NCBI GenBank assembly: GCA_016931085.1
Contig: JAFGFO010000137.1
Span: 1 to 11,291 of the forward strand
DNA: 11,291 nucleotides
Source of the DNA: Thermoflexales bacterium
Lineage (GTDB): Bacteria > Chloroflexota > Anaerolineae > Fen-1058
Direction of reading: 5' to 3'
Shown here piece after piece: positions 1 through 6,069 of the stretch (position 1 is the stretch's first letter; every line of letters starts with the position of its first letter). The position numbers and the translations under genes were made by a program. Below the pieces are notes generated by a model. The model was not told where the DNA came from, searched no databases, and saw only the letters and a list, made by a program, of their open reading frames with translations.

Positions 1-10
1 GAGAGCGTTT

Positions 11-88
11 TGTAGGGCGGCTTTCTACGCCAAAGGCGTCCTGCGGATAGCCGCCGCGCCTGTGGCAGGTATGGAAACCTGCCCTACA
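11..88. repeat. Palindromic repeat element with TGTAGGGC / GCCCTACA ends
   Basis: The ends are perfect inverted 8-mers, TGTAGGGC (11-18) and GCCCTACA (81-88). Inside are further stems: 16-22 with 49-55 (GGCGGCT/AGCCGCC), 27-31 with 35-39 (ACGCC/GGCGT, 3-nt loop) and 64-70 with 77-83 (GGCAGGT/ACCTGCC, 6-nt loop). The two larger inner hairpins share bases with the outer arms, so the DNA or RNA could fold either as one long stem or as separate hairpins. The element at 1266-1316 has the same plan. It lies just upstream of hicBA and could shape that leader or end transcription entering from the left. Its function is not known. Confidence 0.7.
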
Positions 89-110
89 GGTGTCTCTCCG
101 ACAAGCTCCT

Positions 111-115
111 AGGAG
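111..115 (+). promoter_or_regulatory. Shine-Dalgarno site of hicB
   Basis: AGGAG lies 7 nt before the ATG at 123. This decides the start codon: an in-frame GTG at 90 would add 11 residues that are coded by the repeat edge, and it has no comparable site. Confidence 0.8.
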
Positions 116-122
116 AATTTTT

Positions 123-326
123 ATGCAGGTCAAAGTTGTTCTTGAGCCCAGCGACGAGGGCGGTTTCACTGTTTATGCGCCTTCTTTACCAGGTTGTATC
201 AGCGAAGGGGAGACAATAGATGAGGCCTTAGGGAACATTCGAGAGGCAATCGAGTTATACCTTGAGCCAGTCGAGGATGATTGGATGTTAGAGGAGAATA
301 TGCTGGTACGGGAGATTGCCGTGTGA
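123..326 (+). CDS. hicB: HicB-family antitoxin (short form)
   Basis: Predicted antitoxin of a type II HicAB toxin-antitoxin pair. It should bind and neutralise the HicA mRNA interferase encoded next to it. The 67-residue protein is almost entirely the HicB/UPF0150 fold: an N-terminal beta strand (MQVKVVLEPSDEGGF), the family signature of a Tyr-x-Pro-x-Leu-Pro-Gly-Cys segment, a Glu/Asp turn, then the helix EALGNIREAIELYLE. There is no helix-turn-helix or ribbon-helix-helix extension after the core, so this is a short HicB and DNA binding is not evident. The gene order is hicB then hicA, and the stop codon overlaps the hicA start (GTGA). Such pairs usually repress their own promoter, but I see no clear promoter or operator here. 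The family call is firm; activity is inferred. Confidence 0.9.
   Translation: MQVKVVLEPSDEGGFTVYAPSLPGCISEGETIDEALGNIREAIELYLEPVEDDWMLEENMLVREIAV
310..314 (+). promoter_or_regulatory. Shine-Dalgarno site of hicA
   Basis: GGGAG inside the hicB 3' end lies 8 nt before the GTG at 323. It supports that GTG rather than an in-frame ATG at 281 deep inside hicB. Confidence 0.6.
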
Positions 327-544
327 GCAAGGTCCCGAGTTTGTCCTATGTCCAGATTATCAAGGCTCTACAGCGAGATGGCTGGACAGTGGTACGCCAA
401 CGCGGCAGTCACATTCGGCTACAAAAGCGAGTAGGGGACGAATTACTCAAAATCACCGTGCCAGCACATCGTCCAGTCAAGCGATCAACATTAGCGCATA
501 TTTTGAAACAAGCTCACCTGGCAGCAGACGATTTCTTGGAATGA
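323..544 (+). CDS. hicA: HicA-family mRNA interferase toxin
   Basis: Predicted ribosome-independent mRNA interferase, the toxin half of HicAB. The 73-residue product has the double-stranded-RNA-binding-like HicA fold: an N-terminal helix (YVQIIKALQRDGW), the strand VVRQRGSHIRLQ with the invariant Gly-Ser-His (His30 is the expected catalytic residue), then KITVPAHRPVKRSTLAHILKQA, where PAH and the following helix are typical of the family. The full family length is present and the catalytic histidine is intact, so the toxin is probably active. It starts at a GTG overlapping the hicB stop by 4 bp (GTGA), which implies translational coupling. Its 3' end meets the remnant of an acetyltransferase on the opposite strand, whose open frame runs into hicA. 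Confidence 0.9.
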   Translation: MSKVPSLSYVQIIKALQRDGWTVVRQRGSHIRLQKRVGDELLKITVPAHRPVKRSTLAHILKQAHLAADDFLE

Positions 545-556
545 ATGTGAGCACAA

Positions 557-767
557 TTCTCGCCATTCGCTCCTGATCAGGCCATACACCAGCGTGTCCC
601 GCCACCGCCCCTTGATCCACTCGTGCTCGCGCAAGCGCCCCTCCAGCTGAAAGCCGAGCTTTTCCAGGACGTGCGCCGAGGCGGTGTTTTCGGCCAGGCA
701 CTAGGCCCAAACGCGGTGAGTCGTCTTCAACAAACTCACGCAGCAGCAAGCGCTCGGTGCTCAGCAT
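557..767 (-). pseudogene. Decayed GNAT acetyltransferase (RimJ/RimL-like), internally deleted
   Basis: The remnant begins with an ATG at 767 that overlaps the dtd stop (TGATG). The first 16 residues, MLSTERLLLREFVEDD, are a standard start for RimJ/RimL-type GNAT N-acetyltransferases. The next recognisable sequence, from 718 in another frame, is the C-terminal part of the fold: HRVWA, a TAG stop at 703-701, then CLAENTASAHVLEKLGF, followed by EHEWIKGRWRDTLVYGL and SEWRE ending near 557. The family usually has WAWC or similar here, so TAG probably replaces TGG. Roughly 110-130 residues, including the acetyl-CoA-binding core, are missing at about 720, and the deletion changes frame. No functional enzyme can be made. 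The rear frame stays open to 491 inside hicA, so the original 3' end seems lost too. A reading of 770-477 in the first frame alone is not a real protein. Confidence 0.85.
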
Positions 768-1234
768 CACGGCACGCCATTAAGAAATAGCTCGCCGGTG
801 TCCAGCATGATCGTAACCGGGCCGTCGTTGTGGATGTTGACCGTCATCAGCGCGCCAAACACGCCCTGCTCGATCCGGGCGATTCCAGTCTGGCGCAGCG
901 CCTGGACGAATTGCTCGATCAGCGGCTCGGCCAGCTCCGGCCTGGCGGCGGCGATAAAGTCGGGCCGTCGTCCCCGCCGGCAGTTGGCATACAGCGTGAA
1001 CTGTGACACGACCAGCATCCCGGCGCCCACGTCGAGCGCCGACAGGTTCATCTTGCCAGCCTCGTCATCAAAGATGCGCAGGTTAGCGACCTTGTTGGCC
1101 AGCACCTGGGCCTGGGCCGGCGCATCCGAATGGGTCGCGCCCACCAGTACGACCAGGCCACGCTCGATGGCCCCCACGACGCAGGCCTCCACACGAACAT
1201 CCGCGTGCGTCACACGCTGTACAAGTGCTCTCAT
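767..1234 (-). CDS. dtd: D-aminoacyl-tRNA deacylase
   Basis: Hydrolyses the ester bond of D-aminoacyl-tRNAs, and of mischarged Gly-tRNA(Ala), in the cytoplasm, releasing free tRNA and keeping D-amino acids out of proteins. The 155-residue product is close to the usual DTD length and colinear with the family: N-terminal MRALVQRVTHADVRV, the SQFTL motif at residues 77-81 (the Thr80 region of the active site), FGALM at 126-130, and NDGPVT at 136-141 carrying the Gly-cisPro pair that rejects L-amino acids. The start ATG has a GGTGG-type ribosome site (1238-1242 on this strand). A good promoter lies about 100 nt upstream, with the palindromic element 1266-1316 in the predicted leader. The stop overlaps the start of the GNAT remnant, suggesting that the two once formed an operon. 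Confidence 0.96.
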   Translation of the reverse strand: MRALVQRVTHADVRVEACVVGAIERGLVVLVGATHSDAPAQAQVLANKVANLRIFDDEAGKMNLSALDVGAGMLVVSQFTLYANCRRGRRPDFIAAARPELAEPLIEQFVQALRQTGIARIEQGVFGALMTVNIHNDGPVTIMLDTGELFLNGVP

Positions 1235-1265
1235 CGTCCACCTTTGACTACGAAAATAACCGTGT

Positions 1266-1316
1266 GTAGGGGCGACCCGGTGGGTCGCCCAGGGCGAGGC
1301 AGTGCCTCGCCCCTAC
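1266..1316. repeat. Palindromic repeat element with GTAGGGGCG / CGCCCCTAC ends
   Basis: The outer arms GTAGGGGCG (1266-1274) and CGCCCCTAC (1308-1316) are perfect inverted 9-mers. Two strong inner hairpins lie between them: 1271-1278 with 1282-1289 (GGCGACCC/GGGTCGCC, 3-nt loop) and 1292-1301 with 1303-1312 (GGGCGAGGCA/TGCCTCGCCC, 1-nt loop). As in 11-88, the inner stems use part of the outer arms. It falls in the predicted 5' leader of dtd. It looks like a dispersed REP/MITE-type sequence rather than a gene-specific signal. Confidence 0.8.
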
Positions 1317-1342
1317 CAAGACGTTTTCGTCCTCTCCGTCAG

Positions 1343-1371
1343 AGTATAACGTATATCGCTCCAACTGGCAA
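1343..1371 (-). promoter_or_regulatory. Sigma70-type promoter of dtd
   Basis: On the minus strand, TTGCCA (1371-1366) and TATACT (1348-1343) are separated by exactly 17 bp, each one base from consensus. Transcription would start near 1336, giving a leader of about 100 nt that contains the palindromic element. The -35 box overlaps the place where a -35 for the divergent peptidase gene would sit. Confidence 0.6.
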
Positions 1372-1380
1372 CTGGCCTTG

Positions 1381-1389
1381 TGGTATAAT
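1381..1389 (+). promoter_or_regulatory. Extended -10 promoter of the M23-M14 lipoprotein gene
   Basis: TGGTATAAT is a perfect extended -10 (TGn plus TATAAT at 1384-1389). No good -35 is visible 16-18 bp upstream, which extended -10 promoters tolerate. The start point would be near 1396, at or next to the first ATG, so the transcript may be leaderless. Confidence 0.55.
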
Positions 1390-1395
1390 TCACCC

Positions 1396-2808
1396 ATGAT
1401 CAGCATGCAGAAACACCTCTGCCTGTTCGCGCTGGCGAGCGGGCTAGCCGCGTGCGCGCCGGCGACAAGCCCCCCACCCCGACCTTCGGCCATCGCTGCC
1501 CAGGCCGCGCCCTCCTCCACGCCTACATCCACGCTTACGCCGCCTCCGACCACCACACCTCACCCAACGTCTACCCCTACCCTCACGCCCACTCCCACGC
1601 ACACTCCTACGCCGACATTCACTCCCACGCCAGCCTTCACTCCCGAAGCCTGGCACACGCCGGAGCGGCGTTACTACTTTCCCGTCCAGCCGCCAGACGC
1701 GGTGCGCTACGCCGACGAACACCACGATTATCCCGCTGCCGACATCTTTGCGCCGGTCGGGTCGAGCGTGGTGGCGGTGACCGATGGCACGGTCAACGAG
1801 GTGCGCGATTTTGACCCGTGGGATCCCAAGACGAACAAGGGGGAGGACCGGCCTGGCCTGTTCGTGGCCATCGTGGGCGACGACGGGGTGCGCTACCACA
1901 CCTCACATCTTTCAGCCGTAGAGCCGGGCATCGAGGTGGGCGTGCGCGTGCGCGCCGGGCAGATATTGGGGCGCAGCGGCAAAAGTGGCAACGCCCGCAA
2001 TACCCCGCCGCACGTTCACTTTGGCTTGTCGCGCCCGCTGGGGCCAGGCGATTGGGAGCGACGGCGCGGTGAGGTCTGGCCTTACGTGTATCTCCAGGCG
2101 TGGGCGGCCGGGCAAGACCGCACCCCGATCCTGCCGATCCCGCCCTGGTTCGAGGGGCCGCTGGTTTTCGGCCGTTCAGCCGGTAACCGCTCCCTGGTCG
2201 CTTACCGGCTGGGCCAGGGGCCGCAAGCAAAGGCCATCATCGGCGGTATCCACGGCGGTTACGAATGGAACACAACCGAACTGGTCTCGCACATGTTGGC
2301 TTATCTCAAGACTCGCCCCGAGCTTGTCCCCGATACCATCACGTTATACCTCATCCCCACACTCAATCCCGACGGTGCGGGCATTGGCCAAGGCGTCGAG
2401 GCGCGTTTCAACGCCAACGGTGTGGATCTCAACCGCAACTGGGACGTCGGCTGGGAAGCAGACGCCGTCCACGGCAAGACGCCGGTGAACCCAGGCCCAC
2501 GACCTTTCTCTGAGCCTGAAACGTGCGCACTGCGCGACTGGCTGATCGAGCATCACATCCAGGCGCTGATCTCGTATCACAGCAAAAAAGGCGAGATCTA
2601 CGGCAATCCGGCCCTGGGCGAGGCATTGAGCCGGGCCACCGGCTATCCTTACCAGCCCGACGGAGTCGGCTATCCGACCGGGGGTGACCTGGTCGCGTGG
2701 TGTGCGGCGCACGGCATCGCCGCCGTGGACATCGAGCTGACCGACCACACCCAGATCGAGTGGGAGCGCAACCGCCGGGGGCTGCTGACTTTTGTGGCAG
2801 CCCCATAG
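1396..2808 (+). CDS. Lipoprotein with M23 endopeptidase and M14 carboxypeptidase domains
   Basis: Probable cell-wall-degrading enzyme anchored outside the membrane, 470 residues. Residues 1-20 are a lipoprotein signal peptide with lipobox LAAC (Cys20). Residues 21-80 are a Thr/Pro-rich linker. Residues about 90-245 form an M23/LytM domain: H110 and D116 (HHDYPAADIFAP), H171 (HTSH) and H206/H208 (HVHFG) supply the zinc and catalytic residues. Residues about 250-470 form an M14 domain: H286 and E290 (HGGYEW, spaced one residue wider than the usual HxxE), NPDG at 324-327, DLNRNW at 344-349 with R347, H395 (SYHS) as the third zinc ligand, and E447 (DIEL) as catalytic glutamate. M23 enzymes cut peptide bridges and some M14 enzymes trim stem peptides, so together they may act on peptidoglycan; the substrate is inferred. 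An in-frame ATG at 1405 is an alternative start. Neither start has a ribosome-binding site. Confidence 0.88.
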   Translation: MISMQKHLCLFALASGLAACAPATSPPPRPSAIAAQAAPSSTPTSTLTPPPTTTPHPTSTPTLTPTPTHTPTPTFTPTPAFTPEAWHTPERRYYFPVQPPDAVRYADEHHDYPAADIFAPVGSSVVAVTDGTVNEVRDFDPWDPKTNKGEDRPGLFVAIVGDDGVRYHTSHLSAVEPGIEVGVRVRAGQILGRSGKSGNARNTPPHVHFGLSRPLGPGDWERRRGEVWPYVYLQAWAAGQDRTPILPIPPWFEGPLVFGRSAGNRSLVAYRLGQGPQAKAIIGGIHGGYEWNTTELVSHMLAYLKTRPELVPDTITLYLIPTLNPDGAGIGQGVEARFNANGVDLNRNWDVGWEADAVHGKTPVNPGPRPFSEPETCALRDWLIEHHIQALISYHSKKGEIYGNPALGEALSRATGYPYQPDGVGYPTGGDLVAWCAAHGIAAVDIELTDHTQIEWERNRRGLLTFVAAP

Positions 2809-2836
2809 CCTCATCGGCTGCCTCACATTTTGGACC

Positions 2837-5752
2837 TTACTTCGTGATGACGGGCAGGTAGATACCCCACGGTGAAATGGTCACCAGCCTTTGTGCCTGA
2901 GCCGAGCCGCAGGCGTTGGTGGCGGTAAGCGTCACGGGATAGCTTTGCAGCGTGTTTGTGATTGGGAAGATGTGCGTGACCACTTGCCCGCTGCCCACGC
3001 CGCCGTCGCCAAAGGCCCAGGTATAGGTGATGGGCAGTATAGCTGTGCCCCACATGACCGAGCCGGCCAAAGTCACAAGCTCGCCAACCCTCGGCACGCT
3101 CGGCGTAAAGCTCATGTCCGCGCCGCTCACGGGGTTACAGGCGGCAGTCGTCGTCAGCGTAGCCGAGTCGGACTTGGTTGGGTCGCCGTGTGAAGTCACA
3201 TCGACGGTGACGGCATCACTCGTCCCGAGTGCCACACCGGCCGGGATATGCACGACGATGGGCACATCTGCGCCAGCGCCGGCCGCCAGCGGGCCTACAC
3301 TCGCCGGCGCATCAGTCGCCCAGTTATAGCCAGAGAGCGTCACGGTGAACGTATCGGTCCCGGCACTGAGGTTACTCACGCGCAGGGTACAGGTCACCGC
3401 CTCACCGGGCACGCCCCACAGGGTGTCCACATGCGGCGCGAGCGCCACTCCGTAACCGGCAATATCCCCATATTGGATACCCCGCCCATTGGTGCCAACG
3501 TACACGCGCCCGTAGATGCGAGGATCGCCGGTGATGGTCTGGCCGATCCACCCCCACTGGTGCTGGCCGTCGTTGATGCGCACCCACGTCGCGCCCGCGT
3601 CGTCAGAGCGATATAGACCGTGGGCCCCGTCCTTCTTGCCGGCGATATAAATGGCCATGTAACTCTGCCCAGGCGCTGCCATCCCAAAGCCGACCGTGCT
3701 GGCTTCCTCCAGGTCTTCCAATTGAGTAAAGCTTGCGCCGGAATCTGTCGAGTGCCACAAGCCGCCCGTGCGGGTTGCCACCCACACGTCTCCCTCTCGG
3801 CCTGGCACCGCCGCCAGTTTGCCCTCGTTCGTGTTCGTCAACGTCGCCCCGGCCGTAAAGCTTGCCCCACCGTCCGTGCTGGTGTAAAAGATGCCGGTGG
3901 CTTTGTCGTAGGCATAGAACTTGTTGGCGTTGACCCGGTCGGAGGCCAAGACGACGGCAGCCGGCAGGCCGGCGCTGGCCGCCCAGCTCGCGCCTCGATC
4001 GCGCGAGTAATGGGCACTCACGTCGTTGGGGTCCCACACGAACGTGGCGCCATCGGCCGAGACCGCGATCCCGCCGGCGCCAGCAGTCGTGAGCGGCTGC
4101 GTGGCGAAGGGCTGCCAGGTCTGTCCAGTATCCTCAGAATAAGCACCCCCTTTATTCCCCCCGCTCCAACTGCCCACTCCGACCCGGGCCACCACTTGTG
4201 GGGCAAGCTCGGCATAATCCAGGCTCGAGCCTGAACTAAAAATCGGGTTGCCCGACATGCCCTCGGGCGGAGAGACGGTCAAATCGTTATGGGTGAACCC
4301 GCCCACGTCGCCGATGGCGCTGATCAAGTGCGCCTGGCCAGTTGGTGGACTGATGAGGTCCTGGATCGCCGTCTCCTCCAATCCCTGTGCTTTGACGGCG
4401 ATGGTAATGTTCCCGCCCGAATCGAGCTGGGTCAGGTTATCGCTGCCGTAGATCGTGGCGCCCGTGACGTACAGCATGCTGTCAGAGTTGAACGGGTCGA
4501 TCTCGAGATCGCCGATCATCCAGCCCAGCTTGGGAGACGTCTCTGGCGGGTTGGCGGCGCCGCCCCAGGCCAGGTACGGCGAGGCCGAGATGTATTGGGT
4601 GTAGCTCATGATACGAGTCGGCCAAGGCCCCAGGCTCCAGAGCGGCGTCCAGCTAGTCCCGCCGTCGGTGCTGCGATAGAGATTGTCGTCCGGCCACCAC
4701 TGCTCCAAAGTGCTGACCATGAGGGTGTCCGGGTGGGAGGCATCCACCGCCAGGCCGCCGAAACCATAGTAATCGCTGGTAACCGGACTGATGTTCGTCC
4801 AGTCGCCTGTCGCGGTGTTGTATTTCCAGACAGCGCCCTTGGTCACCTCGTACGGTCCGGGTTTGTCGCCATAAGTCAGGTAGAGTATCCCGTTCGAGGC
4901 CAGCACGCCGTGGTGGGGCATGAAAGCGGATGGCTGGCCGGCGACCGGCGCCCACGTCAGGCCGGCGTCGGTGCTGCGGTAGAGACTATTGGTCGTGGTG
5001 ACGGCCACGCCGACATAGATAGTCTGGGAAGAATTGCCGGCCGTGCCGCTGGCGGGGTCAAAAAGCACGAAGGAAAGCCCAAGGCCAGCCGTACCGCTGA
5101 CAGGGAAGCTGGTGACCTGGCTCCAGCTCGCGCCATAGTCGGCGCTCCTCCAAAGCCCATTGTTCCGTGAGCCAAAGTAGAGGAGGCGGTTATCGTTCGG
5201 ATCGACCGCGAGCCTTTCGCCCATGGAGCGGCCCGGCTCGTTGGCACCCATTTGGATAGGCATGTCCGCGCTCTGCCAACTGGCACCCCTGTCGGCAGAG
5301 CGAAAAATCGCGCCGTTGGACGCCCACGGCTGGACATAGGTACCGGCCGCCACGTAAACCCGGTTGGGGTCGACCGGGTCCGTCGCCAGGCTCTCGACGC
5401 CAATCAGGTTATAGTCGTCCCAGCTCACCCAGTCCAGGAGCGGGATCCAGCGCATGGCGGCAGGATCTCGCCGGTAAGCGCCGCCGATGTCGGTCCGGGC
5501 GTAGACCAGGTCTTTCTCTTTGGTATTGAAGATGATGCCGGTCACAAAGCCGCCGCCGACGATTTCTACGTTGCGCCAGGCGTATGGCTCGTTGGCAGCC
5601 GGCATCACCTGGGCCGCGTGCGTGTAGTCAGGCTCGTAGGCCGCCGGCCCCAGACGGGCCACCGGCGCGGCCGTGACATTGGGCTGTACAGAGCCGCTGA
5701 ACAGGCAGATGACAAGTAAGACGGTGAGTATTGGGTTAGTCATGTGTTTCAT
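2837..5752 (-). CDS. Secreted GH74 xyloglucanase-type glycoside hydrolase with CARDB-like and PKD modules
   Basis: Predicted extracellular hydrolase of beta-1,4-glucan chains, most likely xyloglucan. Residues 1-29 form a Sec signal peptide. Residues about 55-765 match the GH74 two-propeller architecture, with conserved RTDIGGAYR (D88) and GDVGGFTHNDL (D482), the positions of the two catalytic aspartates of this family; their spacing agrees with Xgh74A of Clostridium thermocellum. Nine Asp-box (BNR) repeats of the S-x-D-x-G-x-[ST]-[WF] type are visible, for example at 152, 203, 260, 361, 539, 583, 625, 668 and 716. Residues about 768-870 form a CARDB/Ig-like module and 873-960 a PKD domain (TWAFGDGG). 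The chain ends in WGIYLPVITK, a possible surface-retention tail. The start ATG follows GAGGA by 12 nt, which is long. Both catalytic residues are present. Other BNR-repeat functions are possible but the GH74 motifs argue against them. Confidence 0.9.
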   Translation of the reverse strand: MKHMTNPILTVLLVICLFSGSVQPNVTAAPVARLGPAAYEPDYTHAAQVMPAANEPYAWRNVEIVGGGFVTGIIFNTKEKDLVYARTDIGGAYRRDPAAMRWIPLLDWVSWDDYNLIGVESLATDPVDPNRVYVAAGTYVQPWASNGAIFRSADRGASWQSADMPIQMGANEPGRSMGERLAVDPNDNRLLYFGSRNNGLWRSADYGASWSQVTSFPVSGTAGLGLSFVLFDPASGTAGNSSQTIYVGVAVTTTNSLYRSTDAGLTWAPVAGQPSAFMPHHGVLASNGILYLTYGDKPGPYEVTKGAVWKYNTATGDWTNISPVTSDYYGFGGLAVDASHPDTLMVSTLEQWWPDDNLYRSTDGGTSWTPLWSLGPWPTRIMSYTQYISASPYLAWGGAANPPETSPKLGWMIGDLEIDPFNSDSMLYVTGATIYGSDNLTQLDSGGNITIAVKAQGLEETAIQDLISPPTGQAHLISAIGDVGGFTHNDLTVSPPEGMSGNPIFSSGSSLDYAELAPQVVARVGVGSWSGGNKGGAYSEDTGQTWQPFATQPLTTAGAGGIAVSADGATFVWDPNDVSAHYSRDRGASWAASAGLPAAVVLASDRVNANKFYAYDKATGIFYTSTDGGASFTAGATLTNTNEGKLAAVPGREGDVWVATRTGGLWHSTDSGASFTQLEDLEEASTVGFGMAAPGQSYMAIYIAGKKDGAHGLYRSDDAGATWVRINDGQHQWGWIGQTITGDPRIYGRVYVGTNGRGIQYGDIAGYGVALAPHVDTLWGVPGEAVTCTLRVSNLSAGTDTFTVTLSGYNWATDAPASVGPLAAGAGADVPIVVHIPAGVALGTSDAVTVDVTSHGDPTKSDSATLTTTAACNPVSGADMSFTPSVPRVGELVTLAGSVMWGTAILPITYTWAFGDGGVGSGQVVTHIFPITNTLQSYPVTLTATNACGSAQAQRLVTISPWGIYLPVITK

Positions 5753-5881
5753 GCAAATCTTGGTTCCTCAAATTTTGATGGGCCACCGGAATGGCCTGCG
5801 GACATTTTCCAGCTCGGACAAGCGGTATTGAGGACCCTTCTCCTTTCTTCGTTTTTCCGCTTGTCGCCTGTCCTCTACCAG

Positions 5882-5896
5882 GTGAAAGAGTTTCAC
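5882..5896. promoter_or_regulatory. Palindrome at the predicted GH74 transcription start (candidate operator)
   Basis: GTGAAA-GAG-TTTCAC is a perfect 6-3-6 inverted repeat. On the minus strand it starts at or within about one base of the expected +1 of the GH74 transcript, a usual place for a repressor site. It could instead be a 5' stem-loop that protects the mRNA. An overlapping AGAGT-TTC-ACTCT stem (5887-5899) is an alternative fold. Confidence 0.45.
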
Positions 5897-5902
5897 TCTC
5901 AC

Positions 5903-5930
5903 ATTGTATACCGATTCGGATTCTTGTCAA
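5903..5930 (-). promoter_or_regulatory. Sigma70-type promoter of the GH74 gene
   Basis: On the minus strand, a perfect TTGACA (5930-5925) is followed after 16 bp by TACAAT (5908-5903). This is the best promoter in the window. It predicts a start near 5896 and a leader of about 144 nt before the ATG at 5752. Confidence 0.7.
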
Positions 5931-6039
5931 CAGCACTCTCTTGGGCTGAGGATTCTTCGACGATTCCTCTACGCTCACCCTACATGCGATTAACAAAGCG
6001 AACCGCGCATCACAATCCGGCGTCTTGTTAGCAAGTCAA

Positions 6040-6060
6040 CAAATCTGCAAATCTGCAAAT
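6040..6060. repeat. Octamer tandem repeat CAAATCTG just upstream of pbpC
   Basis: Two perfect copies of CAAATCTG (6040-6047, 6048-6055) and a partial third (CAAAT, 6056-6060) run directly into a tract of eight G at 6061-6068, one base before the GTG start of pbpC. Confidence 0.75.
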
Positions 6061-6069
6061 GGGGGGGGC

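Larger units (their letters stand above)
5753..6069. other. Intergenic region between the divergent GH74 and pbpC genes
   Basis: This 317-bp, relatively AT-rich stretch holds the GH74 promoter, its palindrome, a short octamer repeat and a G8 tract before pbpC, each listed separately. No protein-coding frame with a ribosome site, and no RNA gene, is recognisable. I find no convincing promoter for pbpC. Confidence 0.7.

Noticed and set aside
477..770. 97-residue minus-strand frame as an intact small protein
   Set aside because: Only its first 16 residues resemble a protein family. The rest is an out-of-frame reading of the acetyltransferase C-terminus, which is recognisable in the neighbouring frame.
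1560..1650. DNA tandem repeat in the ACxCCxACx-rich stretch
   Set aside because: The periodicity reflects Thr-Pro codons of the protein linker (about residues 55-80) and is not a perfect DNA repeat.
2809..2836. Terminator in the 28-bp gap between the convergent peptidase and GH74 genes
   Set aside because: Only a 4-bp AGCC/GGCT stem is visible and there is no T-tract, which is too weak to call.
4289..5170. 293-codon open frame opposite the GH74 gene
   Set aside because: It is a shadow of the propeller repeats; there is no ribosome site and no family resemblance.
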